Part shown: positions 25,122 to 33,519 of the stretch, one piece after another
How positions within the stretch are numbered: the first letter of the stretch is position 1
Layout of the letters: the number at the start of each line of letters is the position of its first letter
Origin: Mesorhizobium sp. B2-7-2
GTDB lineage: Bacteria; Pseudomonadota; Alphaproteobacteria; Rhizobiales; Rhizobiaceae
Assembly (NCBI RefSeq): GCF_006440775.1
Contig: NZ_VFTZ01000003.1
Span: forward strand, 186,001-250,000
Length of the DNA stretch: 64,000 nucleotides
Reading direction: 5' to 3'
Made by a program: the position numbers and the translations under genes
Notes under the pieces: model-generated
Seen by the model: the letters and a program-made list of their open reading frames with translations, nothing else
Database searches by the model: none
Told to the model about the DNA's origin: nothing

Positions 25122-26064
25122 TCCGGATTATGGCTAGGTGGGATGGGATTCGGCAAGCAAAGCCGTTGTCAAAACAAGCGCGGTCATGGACGGCGCCAAC
25201 TGTGGACACCAGAGCTTGAACAGGCCAGGAAGGTCTCAGCCGATTTTGCCTTTGAGGATGGATAAACCTGCCATCTGATCATGCGATATCAACATCGGCG
25301 AAAGTCGGCGGATACCGGTGCCTTCGCACGCACGGCGCCTCCAACACAGCAAGTGCCGCCGTCGGGCCTAAATGCTGCCTGCGCACGAAGAGGACTCAGG
25401 GCGTTCTGCGTGCACTCAGCCCAAACCCTCGCCTGCACGTGGGAGAAGGTCTATCGCAACGCCGTTGGCTTTCGTGGTGCGAGCGCAAGATTGAAGTAAC
25501 CCGGCAGTTGCTGGCGCTTGTCGCGGATCGAAGCTGTCTTGTCAGGATCCGGCAGAAGGACCACCATTCGTGCTTGGCGCCTCGGGAAGAGCGGCCTGCC
25601 GGCTACCAAGAAAATGAGGGCGAGGCCGCATACTACCAAGATTGCAGCTAACATGTTTGCGATAATCTCGCCCAGATGCATCGCGACGGCCTCATTCGCA
25701 GCTGGGTTGTCGACGCCAGCTCCCCATCGATACCGTCGAGCAAGGGATTCTATTCCACGCTTGTTTCGCCAAGGAGCGGGGCCCGCCCTCCCAGTTATTT
25801 TCGCTGTTGCCTGGAATAGTTTCCGGCCGGCCTTAGTAAATGGTGCAAGGAGGGTGAGCACGAGGCCGAGACGTATCGAAGGCCATATCGGACACGGGAG
25901 CGGCGCAAGCATCTGAGGTTACATGGCACCCAGATCTTGGAACCGGGAGGAGCACGCTCCCAGTCGGCCCAGCGGTAGCTGTCCCTGCCCGCTGGGCCGC
26001 CTACTCGTCAGCGTGATGCAAGGTGGAGGCCTAAAGTGACTCAAAAGTGTACATCTTTGGTGAT
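25122..26064. other. Long intergenic stretch with one doubtful small gene
   Basis: Roughly 940 bp between the antiporter and the ECF sigma gene. Apart from the possible small membrane protein at 25451-25681, no coding region, tRNA or repeat is supported. A short inverted repeat, GGGAG/CTCCC (about 25945-25961), lies about 100 bp ahead of the sigma gene and may be part of its regulation. Confidence 0.45.
25451..25681 (-). CDS. Possible small membrane protein
   Basis: From the ATG at 25681, with GAGG about 8 bases upstream, the frame encodes 76 residues: a short start (MHLGE), one strong hydrophobic segment (IIANMLAAILVVCGLALIF), then a positively charged tail (RPLFPRRQAR). This looks like a single-pass protein with the tail inside. 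The longer frame to 25912 is less convincing. No family is recognised, and the surrounding DNA is non-coding, so it may be fortuitous. Confidence 0.35.
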   Translation of the reverse strand: MHLGEIIANMLAAILVVCGLALIFLVAGRPLFPRRQARMVVLLPDPDKTASIRDKRQQLPGYFNLALAPRKPTALR

Positions 26065-26595
26065 ATGAAGACCAAGTTGGACGTCATACCGCACCTCGAG
26101 GATCTTTGGCGTTACGGTCGCGTCCTCACCGGCAACGATTCTGACGCGGATGATTTGGTTCAGGAGGCGCTTGCCCGCGCACTGACGATGGCCGCCAGCT
26201 ACGACACGTCACGTCCCTTGCTGCCCTGGCTCATTACTATCGTTCGCAACACCTTCCTCACGCATGCCAGCCGCGCCCTTGCCACCCGGGAGCGGATGGC
26301 ATCATTTGCAGATGTAGCGGAGTCAGCCTTGCCGCCGTCGCAGGAGCATTCGGCTGACCTCGCGAATGTACAAAGGGCGCTAAAGCGAATGCCGGCCGAC
26401 CAAGCCGAAATACTGCATCTGGTCGCGGTGCTGGGTTTCACATATTCAGAGACCGCCGACCTTCTGGGCGTGCCGGCGGGAACGGTGATGTCGCGCCTCA
26501 GCCGCGCCCGTGCGGCGCTGAAGCGCAACCTGGAAAACACCGATGGCGGGACTTCTCGTCTCAAGATAGTGGGAGGGCGCGATGCGGCATACTGA
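26065..26595 (+). CDS. ECF-family RNA polymerase sigma factor
   Basis: A 176-residue ECF sigma factor with region 2 (DADDLVQEALARALTMAASY, then RPLLPWLITIVRNTFL) and region 4 (MPADQAEILHLVAVLGFTYS, then GTVMSRLSRARAAL). The ATG at 26065 fits the normal N-terminus; GTG at 26047 is an alternative. Its end overlaps the next gene, a membrane anti-sigma factor, by 14 bp, so the two form a regulatory pair. The inducing signal and target genes are not evident from the window. Confidence 0.93.
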   Translation: MKTKLDVIPHLEDLWRYGRVLTGNDSDADDLVQEALARALTMAASYDTSRPLLPWLITIVRNTFLTHASRALATRERMASFADVAESALPPSQEHSADLANVQRALKRMPADQAEILHLVAVLGFTYSETADLLGVPAGTVMSRLSRARAALKRNLENTDGGTSRLKIVGGRDAAY

Positions 26596-27367
26596 TGGCA
26601 TTTCCCAAGAGGATATCAATCGTCTGCTGGATGGTGAGCTCTCTGCGTCGCAGAGATCCGATCTGCAAGCCCGCCTTGCACGTGAGCCGGCGCTGGCGGC
26701 GGAGGTCTTTGCTCATGCACAACGCATGGAGGCGTTGCGCGCCTCACAGCCCCAGCGGCTGTTTCCGCCGGGTGCGAGTGTGGCGAAGGCAAAGAAGCTG
26801 GAGGGTGCGTTTCGCCGAGGGAAGATGCTCGCGCTGCTCCGACTCCAACTCGCCGCCGTCGTGCTGGTTGCTATCGGCTGGGGCGCGAACTCGTTGACTA
26901 TGCCGCTCCGCCAAGGAGGCAAGACGGCTGATGAAACCTTCATCTTGGCCGCGCGGGACGCGTTGCGGGTCGCGCAGCTCAATGCAGGCCCCGAGAGAGG
27001 TGTCGAGCCGAAGCAGGACAAGATCGAACGGCTGGTCGGCGCCATCAACGTCAGCATGCCGACCCTACCGTCAGTGTGGGTGGTCAGGGATGTCCAGGTG
27101 CAGCCGTGGAACGGGAAACAAAGCGTGGTCGTCACAGCCGATACGCCAAGCGTTGGTCGCATCACCCTCGTCGCTGCCCCGATGAATGGCGAGGATGCAG
27201 TGCCGCCCACCCCGGCCACTGACGGCCGGGTACCGACAGTTTACTGGCAATCGGGCGGAACGGCGTATGCGTTGATGGGGTCCGCCGCGCCGGACCGGCT
27301 CGAAGTAGAAGCAAAGCAAATTGAAGTCGCCACCCGGAGGAACGTTGCTCCCAAGACAAGAGGTTGA
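26582..27367 (+). CDS. Membrane anti-sigma factor
   Basis: A 261-residue protein encoded directly after, and overlapping, the ECF sigma gene. The N-terminal cytoplasmic part (ISQEDINRLLDGELSASQ through about residue 55) is the helical sigma-binding domain, without a zinc-binding Cys/His motif. One membrane segment follows (LQLAAVVLVAIGWGANSL, residues ~88-105), and the C-terminal ~155 residues form an extracytoplasmic sensor rich in Val and Thr. Release of the sigma factor by regulated proteolysis is typical for the class but is not shown here. Confidence 0.9.
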   Translation: MRHTDGISQEDINRLLDGELSASQRSDLQARLAREPALAAEVFAHAQRMEALRASQPQRLFPPGASVAKAKKLEGAFRRGKMLALLRLQLAAVVLVAIGWGANSLTMPLRQGGKTADETFILAARDALRVAQLNAGPERGVEPKQDKIERLVGAINVSMPTLPSVWVVRDVQVQPWNGKQSVVVTADTPSVGRITLVAAPMNGEDAVPPTPATDGRVPTVYWQSGGTAYALMGSAAPDRLEVEAKQIEVATRRNVAPKTRG

Positions 27368-27472
27368 CCGTCGCCCCGCCTTGAACCGCATTCCCGTCCA
27401 CCAATCCCCTGCCGCCGCTGCCTTCGGTTTCTCTGCGGCGCTCTCGATACGGCCTGAAAGAAGGCTCGCGTG

Positions 27473-27742
27473 ATGAACGTCTTGTCGTTTGAAAGAAGAT
27501 ACTGTCCCTCTAAATGTCCGATCTGCGCCGGAATGGCTTTGGAGGCCGATATCGCGCTCCGCAAGGTGGAATTCCAGTGCGCTTCTTGCGGTGCCTTTGA
27601 AATCACTTCAGCGGCGCGCGTCGCAATGAAGGGGCTTTCTCAGGAGAGCCGCGGGATGTGGCTATCGCAGGCTCGGCAACAGCATTCGACGATCCCGGTC
27701 GTTGCCTGTGCAAACGAGACGCTGCCGCGGGGCGCATCGTGA
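27473..27742 (+). CDS. Small zinc-ribbon protein, cassette copy 1
   Basis: An 89-residue protein with a zinc-ribbon pattern: CPICAG near the N-terminus and CASCGAFEIT about 20 residues later, then a helical tail (AARVAMKGLSQESRGMWLSQ). AAAGAAGG lies upstream of the ATG at 27473. A clear paralogue sits at 33207-33452, and in both places the gene is followed by a two-hairpin element and a second small gene. The function is unknown; the fold suggests nucleic-acid or protein binding. It reads away from the sigma/anti-sigma pair with a 105-bp gap. Confidence 0.75.
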   Translation: MNVLSFERRYCPSKCPICAGMALEADIALRKVEFQCASCGAFEITSAARVAMKGLSQESRGMWLSQARQQHSTIPVVACANETLPRGAS

Positions 27743-27761
27743 GATCCGCGTCACGGCAGTC

Positions 27762-27825
27762 AGGAAGTGCGGCCGCGCGGGCACTTCCTCACGGCCCGGC
27801 ATCAGGTTGGGGTGGTGCCGGGCCG
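27762..27825 (+). ncRNA. Two-hairpin element, cassette copy 1 (candidate structured RNA)
   Basis: Hairpin I is AGGAAGTGC (27762-27770) with GCACTTCCT (27781-27789), a perfect 9-bp stem. Hairpin II is CGGCCCGGCA (27792-27801) with TGCCGGGCCG (27816-27825), a perfect 10-bp stem that can extend by two pairs, with a G-rich loop containing GTTGGGGT. The same pair recurs at 33520-33582 in the same gene context. It has no U-tract, so it could be an attenuator, processing site or small RNA rather than a plain terminator. The ncRNA label is tentative. Confidence 0.55.
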
Positions 27826-27888
27826 CTAGGTCGCAATGCTTGCGTTCGTTCTTCACCATCGAAAGGCATTTGGTTTTGAGTGCGGCAA

Positions 27889-28176
27889 ATGCAATCCCGT
27901 CAGCTTGAAGACTATGAAGAAGTTGGGCTCATCGGGTATCCCTGCGATGGAGACTACGTCGCGGTAGTCGGCGCCAACCGCCGTCAAGATTGGCTGCTCG
28001 GCGGCGAGTTGTGCGGCTTGAACGGTGCTGTTATTGCCGATCAGGCGGCGGCGCTGCCGCGCTACTATCCGCAAGGCTGCCGCCTCGTCCTGGCCACAAT
28101 CAGGAACGACTGGGTTGTCGCCATCCGCAATTACGATGACTCTCAAGCCAGTCGGCGCCCCGAGCTGCAGTCATGA
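27889..28176 (+). CDS. Small conserved protein, cassette copy 1 (second gene)
   Basis: A 95-residue protein (ATG 27889; GTG 27880 possible) with the core DYEEVGLIGYPCDGDYVAVV, then RQDWLLGGELCGLNGAVIAD and RLVLATIRNDWVVAIRNYD. It is probably a small beta-rich domain. The paralogue at 33652-33891 shares most of these residues (LIGYP-DGDY-AVVG, NWLLGG, DQAAALP-YYP). It overlaps the following gene by ATGA. I do not recognise a family. Its link with the zinc-ribbon gene is preserved in both copies, which suggests they work together. Confidence 0.72.
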   Translation: MQSRQLEDYEEVGLIGYPCDGDYVAVVGANRRQDWLLGGELCGLNGAVIADQAAALPRYYPQGCRLVLATIRNDWVVAIRNYDDSQASRRPELQS

Positions 28177-28448
28177 CGGCGGGATCAGACGGCCGAGACC
28201 CGCTCGCCCTCGATGATGCGCCTGCCGATATTCGCGCCGCGATGATGCTGCGGGAATCTGCCTCGATGCCATTCGACCCTGGCATCGAACTGGCGCTTGC
28301 CGAGGCTGCCGCTGCAATGGGGGTCCCGCGATCGGATATCATCCGACTTGCCCTTCGCGAATGGCTGGCCACCAATGCGGATTTGGTCGATCAACGACGT
28401 CGAACGATGTCGGCGAAACCGGGTAACGCTAAGTCGATTGATAGCTGA
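28173..28448 (+). CDS. Small hypothetical protein, possible ribbon-helix-helix type
   Basis: A 91-residue protein starting in the ATGA overlap with the preceding gene. The middle part (FDPGIELALAEAAAAMGVPR, then SDIIRLALREWLATNADL) has the helix-turn-helix spacing seen in ribbon-helix-helix DNA-binding proteins, but the strand region is weak. It has no counterpart next to the second cassette copy. The regulatory role is a guess; that it is a gene is supported by the coupling and by an uninterrupted amphipathic pattern. Confidence 0.6.
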   Translation: MTAGSDGRDPLALDDAPADIRAAMMLRESASMPFDPGIELALAEAAAAMGVPRSDIIRLALREWLATNADLVDQRRRTMSAKPGNAKSIDS

Positions 28449-28453
28449 CGTCG

Positions 28454-28930
28454 ATGCCTCAAAGATCCTTTAACGGCCGACCCACGTTGGGTCTGTACGA
28501 GCCGATCAATGTTCTCAAGCCGGTCGCTTCGGACCTGTGGATCGTTGATGGACCGTCGATAGAGTATGATCTGGGGCTGATGAAATTTCCTTTCAGTACC
28601 CGTATGACGATCCTGCGGCTCCGCAACGGCGATCTGGTTCTCCACTCGCCTACAGCTCTCACACCGGCGCTGCGCACCGCAGTCGATCTGCTCGGACCGG
28701 TCCGATTTCTGGTTGCTCCGAACTCGTTGCACTATTGGTGGATCCCGGACTGGAAGGTTGCCATTCCAGACGCCGAGGTTCTGGCCGTGCGCGGATTGCA
28801 GAAGCGGGCCAAGCGTCCAATTGTCGTGGACCGGCTTCTGGTAGGCCGACACTCGCCGTGGCCTAGCGAAGTCGACCTTTTGGTGGGTCCACATTGCCCG
28901 CGAGCGCCGCAGCATGGGGTATTTTCGTGA
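28454..28930 (+). pseudogene. DUF4336-family protein, C-terminally truncated
   Basis: The 158-residue frame matches the first two thirds of DUF4336 proteins (metallo-beta-lactamase-like fold, usually ~220 residues or more): LYEPINVLKPVASDLWIVDG, FSTRMTILRL, LVLHSPTALTPALR, GPVRFLVAPNSLHYWWIPDW. The family part ends near SEVDLLV, after which the sequence is unrelated and stops. The expected C-terminal part (TEVVFFH..LTDLIENFEP in relatives) is not found in any frame downstream. It is therefore probably a truncated, non-functional gene. Confidence 0.65.
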
Positions 28931-29226
28931 GATGCCTGCCATGCCTGTCCTGGTGGGAAACCTGCCCTAACACAGGCACGGCGCTGATCAAATCCGCCGA
29001 GCCGATCTAGCGGACTAAACAATGAAATGAGGATCAGATGGCCGTCTCAGCAGCTGGGTTCATGGAGGCAGTCGTCCGCATGAGTTACCCATGCTGGGCA
29101 CCGACCAGAGCAGCGGCAACCTGCCTTCCGAGAAGTGGAGGCTCGCAGCCCGATCTACCGCCAGGCAGCGGCTTTGGGAGTCGCTTTCCAAAGAGAGACG
29201 TTCGGTGCTGGCGGAGCTAGGACCGG
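28931..29226. other. Non-coding stretch between convergent genes
   Basis: About 300 bp without a supported gene. A 60-codon frame at 29038-29220 has no ribosome site or recognisable sequence. No hairpin strong enough to be called a terminator was found. Confidence 0.4.
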
Positions 29227-30417
29227 CTAACGCCAGTGATAGTCGGGGAGTTGCACCGCGTCAGTAATTTCTTTTCCGATCACCAGACGCGCCAGGCCGG
29301 GTAGGGCAAATGCATTTGTCACCAAATTGCGGAACACAAGTCCCAACTGCGTCCTGGGCGCCAAGGCGCTGGCGAATCGCGCTGCGCCCTGCTGCTTGGC
29401 TCGTATATAGTTCCGCAGAAGCGCCTCGTAGCTACTGAAAGCCTCTTCATGTCGGCCGTCGGCCTTTAAGAGCTCCCCTGCCAGGATGTATGCGGAAATC
29501 ATGGCCAGGGCTGAACCCTGTCCAGCTAACAGGGAAACGCAAAACGCGGCATCGCCGGTCAACACTACGCGACCTTTGGACCATCTGCTCATCCTGATCT
29601 GGCTGACGCTGTCGAAGTAGAGTTCATCGGTATGGCTCAGTTCCTCCAGGATGCGGGGGCATTCCCATCCGCCATCGGCATACTTCTTGCGCAGCATTTC
29701 CTTTTGCAGGTCCAGCGCCGTTGGCAGAGGACTCTCCTCAACGGTGAAGACGAACAGGAAAAGGGTGCGGTTGCCGTGCAGCGTGAAACGGCCGAGCATC
29801 CGCCCCGGCAGGCCATACATCAAATACACGTCTTCATCGCGTGGCCGGTAACCCTCGACCTCGAACGCAGCGACTGCATAGCCGAGTTTCTTCTCAAACT
29901 GTTGCCGGGCTCCGAACGCGAGCCGCCGAACGTCTGAATGCAAGCCATCGGCGCCGATTACCAAAGCGTAGTCGCGTTCGCCTCCACGTTTCAGTTGCAC
30001 CCGGACACTGTCCGATTTTTCCTCAAGCCCGACGATCTCATTGCCGAACATGATGTCCGTCGTGTCTTTGATCTTTTCGAAAAGCAATCGCGAGAGATCG
30101 CTACGCGCGAGGGTCACATAGCGGCCGTTTGTCAGCTCGCCGAAGACGTCTGTGCCAAAGCCTGCGACACGCTTTCCGTTCTCACCCACGATGCGCATTT
30201 CGCGCACGTGATATCCTACGCGATTGACATCTGCCTCAACGCCCATCCACGAGGCTATGTCATAGCCGAGACCCCAAAAGTCAATGACATAGCCGCCGGT
30301 GCGCAATTTGGGCGCCTGTTCGATCAGGGTCGGCCGGAATCCGGCGGCTGCAAGCCAAAAGGCTAGTGCCGGTCCAGCAATTCCTCCACCAGAAATCAAC
30401 ACCGTTCGGTCGGCCAT
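29227..30417 (-). CDS. FAD-dependent monooxygenase (PHBH/TetX-like fold)
   Basis: Flavoprotein hydroxylase of 396 residues. The N-terminal dinucleotide motif is VLISGGGIAGPALAFWLA, the NAD(P)H/FAD-linked DG motif is VIGADGLHSDVRRLAF (~residues 155-170), and the GD motif is GRVVLTGDAAFCVS (~285-298). These three fingerprints define class A flavin monooxygenases such as PHBH and TetX. The substrate is unknown; members modify aromatics, antibiotics and polyketides. It lies 14 bp after the SH3-protein gene on the same strand. Confidence 0.88.
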   Translation of the reverse strand: MADRTVLISGGGIAGPALAFWLAAAGFRPTLIEQAPKLRTGGYVIDFWGLGYDIASWMGVEADVNRVGYHVREMRIVGENGKRVAGFGTDVFGELTNGRYVTLARSDLSRLLFEKIKDTTDIMFGNEIVGLEEKSDSVRVQLKRGGERDYALVIGADGLHSDVRRLAFGARQQFEKKLGYAVAAFEVEGYRPRDEDVYLMYGLPGRMLGRFTLHGNRTLFLFVFTVEESPLPTALDLQKEMLRKKYADGGWECPRILEELSHTDELYFDSVSQIRMSRWSKGRVVLTGDAAFCVSLLAGQGSALAMISAYILAGELLKADGRHEEAFSSYEALLRNYIRAKQQGAARFASALAPRTQLGLVFRNLVTNAFALPGLARLVIGKEITDAVQLPDYHWR

Positions 30418-30431
30418 ATAGAGCCACCAAT

Positions 30432-30995
30432 CTAGAGCACTTCACCGGGGTAGACGCCCCACAGCCCTACTTGTTTCATAAAACCCATTGAGGGACCGGC
30501 CGCGAGCGCGCACCACTGTCCGTCGCACCAGCTCAGCTTGACTTCAACGCGAGGCTCGAGCCAAGCAACTATGGCGCTGTCCGCCGCCGGCTTGGCGTAC
30601 AAAGCGAGGCGATCCTTTGACCAAGGAGCGACGATGCCAGTTCTGCGCCCTGACAGGAGCGAATGATGGATCCAGCCGGAGCTTCCGTCCCAATCTCTCA
30701 CCCGGCGCCAATTGCCGTACTCCTGATAGATCTCCAAGGGGATGCCACGTCGCTTGAAAACCCATTCGATACTGTAGCCTATACCCGGTCCGATGCGCAG
30801 ATTGGCAGATGAAGCCTTCAGCGAGACGAAACGAGGCAGAGAAGGCGAGCCAGTCTCTGCGCGAACCCCCGTGATATTGGCGGATGCTGCGACCAACAGA
30901 ATTGCAAGGGCGAGACGGACGAAACCGAGGCATCCGTGATGTCTAATTTGTCGACTGGCCGGCGAGAAGCCGAACGGCGCACCGCGTTTTCTCAT
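30432..30995 (-). CDS. Exported SH3-domain protein
   Basis: A 187-residue protein with an N-terminal hydrophobic export segment (FVRLALAILLVAASANI) and two SH3b-like repeats. The first, VSLKASSANLRIGPGIGYS followed by WVFKRRGIPLEIYQEYGNWR, is typical of rhizobial SH3 proteins; the second covers the C-terminal ~65 residues (LALYAKPAADSAIVAWLEP). It probably binds cell-wall or other periplasmic material. It starts 15 bp after the DUF982 gene, in a minus-strand series of small genes. Confidence 0.85.
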   Translation of the reverse strand: MRKRGAPFGFSPASRQIRHHGCLGFVRLALAILLVAASANITGVRAETGSPSLPRFVSLKASSANLRIGPGIGYSIEWVFKRRGIPLEIYQEYGNWRRVRDWDGSSGWIHHSLLSGRRTGIVAPWSKDRLALYAKPAADSAIVAWLEPRVEVKLSWCDGQWCALAAGPSMGFMKQVGLWGVYPGEVL

Positions 30996-31009
30996 GACGA
31001 CGAGCTATA

Positions 31010-31255
31010 TTACTCGACGAGCATGTGCGCCTCTCGAGCCGCGTCGACCAAGGCGTCCCTGGCCACGTCAGCCGCAATACCACCGTTCATCGCTTGCCGG
31101 CAGGCCCTGAGCGCCGCCAGATGCTTCTGGCTTCCCGCGCTGCGCCAGTGCTTGGAAAGCAGGTCGACAGCCTGTTTGGCATTGGAAAGATTGTTGATCT
31201 CGCCAAATACGCCGGTGGCCACTGGCACGGGCCTTGAAAACCACGCTTCATACAT
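31010..31255 (-). CDS. DUF982 domain-containing protein
   Basis: An 81-residue protein that follows the DUF982 pattern: an N-terminal strand with aromatic-PV (WFSRPVPVATGVFGEI), LSNAKQAVDLLSKHWRSAG in the middle, and the C-terminal AALRACRQAMNGGIAADVAR, then ALVDAAREAHMLV. DUF982 is a family of small proteins of unknown function that is expanded in rhizobia. The ATG at 31255 is preferred to one 12 codons upstream because homology starts near MYEAWF. It is probably transcribed with the downstream SH3 gene. Confidence 0.82.
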   Translation of the reverse strand: MYEAWFSRPVPVATGVFGEINNLSNAKQAVDLLSKHWRSAGSQKHLAALRACRQAMNGGIAADVARDALVDAAREAHMLVE

Positions 31256-31318
31256 GGCTGCGCCTCCGTCGCGAGTATCGCCCGGCGACAATCGCCTCGC
31301 CGGGCGAAATCAAAGCAA

Positions 31319-31669
31319 TCAGCTCTTGGTGTTCTCCTGAGCCACGCCGTTCGTCGGGATCGTGTCCATCGCTGACAGTTTATCGGCACACAGATCCGCC
31401 GCACCCGGCACATCGCTTTTTATCCCGGCCAGTTTCACCCACCCGCCATCGCTGATGAAGCTGTCTCGCTGATAAGAGGAGGTTCCCTTCAGCTTGGCGA
31501 GATTGTCGCCGGCGTTGGACGCCGTGATAAATTTCTCGACACAAAGATTGGCAGCCAGTTCAGCCTTTGCCTTCATGGCGGATGTCTTGGCCATCTCCGC
31601 CGCCGTTCCAGCCGTCGTCCAGCCTCCGGCGGTGAAGCCGATGATCATCGTCAGCACAACAGCACACAC
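31319..31669 (-). CDS. Small membrane-anchored hypothetical protein, N-terminus possibly frameshifted
   Basis: A 116-residue product from a GTG at 31669: one N-terminal membrane segment (VVLTMIIGFTAGGW), then a soluble part (AELAANLCVEKFITASNAGD, AADLCADKLSAM). I recall similar proteins in Mesorhizobium, but no function. Directly upstream, AGGGAGGAAATA precedes an ATG (31737-31739) in a different frame (MDQTLSQRF), while our frame stays open upstream (STLTKPSKTLWFWTVV) without a start. A single-base indel between them would explain this, so the gene may be damaged. Confidence 0.6.
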   Translation of the reverse strand: MCAVVLTMIIGFTAGGWTTAGTAAEMAKTSAMKAKAELAANLCVEKFITASNAGDNLAKLKGTSSYQRDSFISDGGWVKLAGIKSDVPGAADLCADKLSAMDTIPTNGVAQENTKS

Positions 31670-31739
31670 GACTGTCCAGAACCACAGGGTCTTGGACGGT
31701 TTGGTAAGCGTCGAAGCGTTGCGAAAGTGTTTGATCCAT

Positions 31740-33206
31740 TATTTCCTCCCTTTGAGACACCTGTGTTTCAGGTTGATTTCCACTGCCTTGGTGGACGCTG
31801 GTCATGTGGCGAACGGTCGATCGAACGACACGGTGAGGTTTTCTCGGCCGGGGCGACCCAGATCAAGAGGCGGGGCAGGGGGACGCTGGGACCGAGCGGC
31901 AGAACTTTCGGTCTTGAGCGCCTCGGAGCAGATCCTCGTGCGCTCGTCTCCCGCATTTCAGCGCCAGAAACGCTATGCCTGAGCACCCGAAAATTATGCA
32001 AAGTGACGAGCACGGACAAACTTCACCTGGTTGTTGCATATACCGAGATCGAGCGGAAACTATTCCATGCCAGTCGCGATTATGTGAGACTCGGTGAGCT
32101 CGTTTGCTTCCGTGGGGCCCAAGGCTTCGTGCCGAACGGTCTGCGCACGTGTGGGGCAAGGTCAGGAGACCACACGAGCGGCAACCCACGTCAGCCAAAT
32201 TACTGGCCGGAAGGTGCTGTACGCGGCCGAAATATCTGATGGCGGCCGGCTGAGTTCATTAAGCGCCGCGTGATTAAACCACGCATCCTCGAGCTTCATG
32301 GCGCGCCGCAAGCGTTCGGCTGAACCCGGCGCACTGGCTGGCATCAGCGTGAAGCCAATGACGACGTCGCATGCGACGGGGAAGATGGGCTTACGCGTTC
32401 CCAGGCTTCCCGCGGCCGGCAGAAGTCGCATCAGCCCGCAATCATGGAAGAGGGCATTCCCGGCGCCATGTGCTCGAGATGGGTACCGTTCAGGAAGCAG
32501 ATCGCCGGGGAGTCAGCCCGAGATGGAGCGGCCCTCGAATGACTACTGTACGATCGTGCGCTGTTGCGGTTTTCGGCCCATGTGCTTTGTCAAAAGCTTG
32601 CTGGGCCTCCAACTGATCCTTGGTGAAGTTGGTATAGAGATATCTGTTGCCACTCCGATCTTTCATGAATGAAAGCTTATCCATGCCTAATGCGGTGCGG
32701 CGCACGGCTTGAGGCTCGCGGGATAGGCAAAGAACGGCACGGCGTGCTGCCAGTTGCGCCGCCAGCTCTGTGCGATGACCGAATGGCGCTGCCCCATTCG
32801 CCGGCTACGAAATCGTCCGGCCTTGATGCCAACCTCGGCCTCTACGGTCACGCCGGCGCTCTCCTTGCGCAAGGTTTTCAAAAAAATGTCTTCCGGCCGG
32901 GAATAGTTCGCCTCCCTGTCTGGTAAGTCGAGCAGCAAGGATGAACTTTCGGCCTGTCCGTCAAACCCAGCGGGCCTCTCGGACACGCCATGGCTAAGGG
33001 GGCAGGGACCGGGTCGCGTTGCGTTCGGAACGAGCCGCGCCCGTCAGGCCCAGCGGCTGTTGTCTCATGCAGCCGCCCGGCCGGTAGAGGCTTTGTGAAA
33101 GATGACGGCGTGAGAATGCAGTAATGGTCAGAAAAGGAGCGGGCCTTACTGTCAGCAACTGGGGTTTCATGACAAAGCTTAGTGCTGAAAAGCGCGGTGT
33201 CCACGA
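31740..33206. other. Long stretch without convincing genes
   Basis: About 1.45 kb of mixed sequence with many overlapping short frames (for example a 170-codon plus frame from 31727) that show no family resemblance, poor codon pattern and no ribosome sites. The only slightly better candidate, at 32490-32684, is listed separately. The region looks like eroded DNA between the DUF982/SH3 group and the second cassette copy. Confidence 0.45.
32490..32684 (-). CDS. Doubtful small hypothetical protein
   Basis: From ATG 32684 the frame encodes 64 residues starting MDKLSFMKDRSGNRYLYTNF, then TKDQLEAQQAFDKAHG. The first half has a protein-like alternation of polar and aromatic residues and could be a small beta-hairpin plus helix; the rest is Arg/Thr-rich. 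No ribosome site is clear and no family is recognised. It may be a remnant. Confidence 0.28.
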   Translation of the reverse strand: MDKLSFMKDRSGNRYLYTNFTKDQLEAQQAFDKAHGPKTATAHDRTVVIRGPLHLGLTPRRSAS

Positions 33207-33452
33207 ACGAATGTCTTGCCGTTTGATAGAGGCCGCAAATATTATCCATCAACTTGCCCGATTTGTGAGGGGGCCGCCCTGGAAGCCGATCTGGTGCACC
33301 GGCAGGCAGAGTTCCAATGCGCCTTTTGCGGCGCGTACGAAATCACCCCCGCGGCGCGCTCGGCCATGAGAGGTCTTTCACAGGAGCACAGAGCCTTATG
33401 GCTGTCTCAAGCCGACAACAAGCCGGAGCCTCGCCACAACTTGCGCTCGTAG
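33207..33452 (+). CDS. Small zinc-ribbon protein, cassette copy 2, start codon altered
   Basis: Paralogue of the gene at 27473: CPICEGAALEADLVHRQAEF, then CAFCGAYEITPAARSAMRGL. The position of the ATG of copy 1 (MNVLSF) is ACG here (33207-33209, TNVLPF), followed three codons later by a TTG at 33216 that could serve as a start. So translation is either weak or begins at TTG, giving 78 residues. The four Cys of the C-x2-C pairs are kept. The two-hairpin element and the second cassette gene follow as in copy 1. Confidence 0.6.
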   Translation, partial: TNVLPFDRGRKYYPSTCPICEGAALEADLVHRQAEFQCAFCGAYEITPAARSAMRGLSQEHRALWLSQADNKPEPRHNLRS

Positions 33453-33519
33453 TTTGCGCCAACGAGTCGTCGGTTCCTCAGTCGAGCAGCTCTCAGTGAT
33501 CCGTCAGGCATGTGTTCGA

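Noticed and set aside
31727..32239. 170-codon plus-strand frame in the non-coding block
   Set aside because: Composition is Arg/Gly/Ser-rich and irregular, it starts inside the leader of a minus-strand gene, and no part resembles a known domain.
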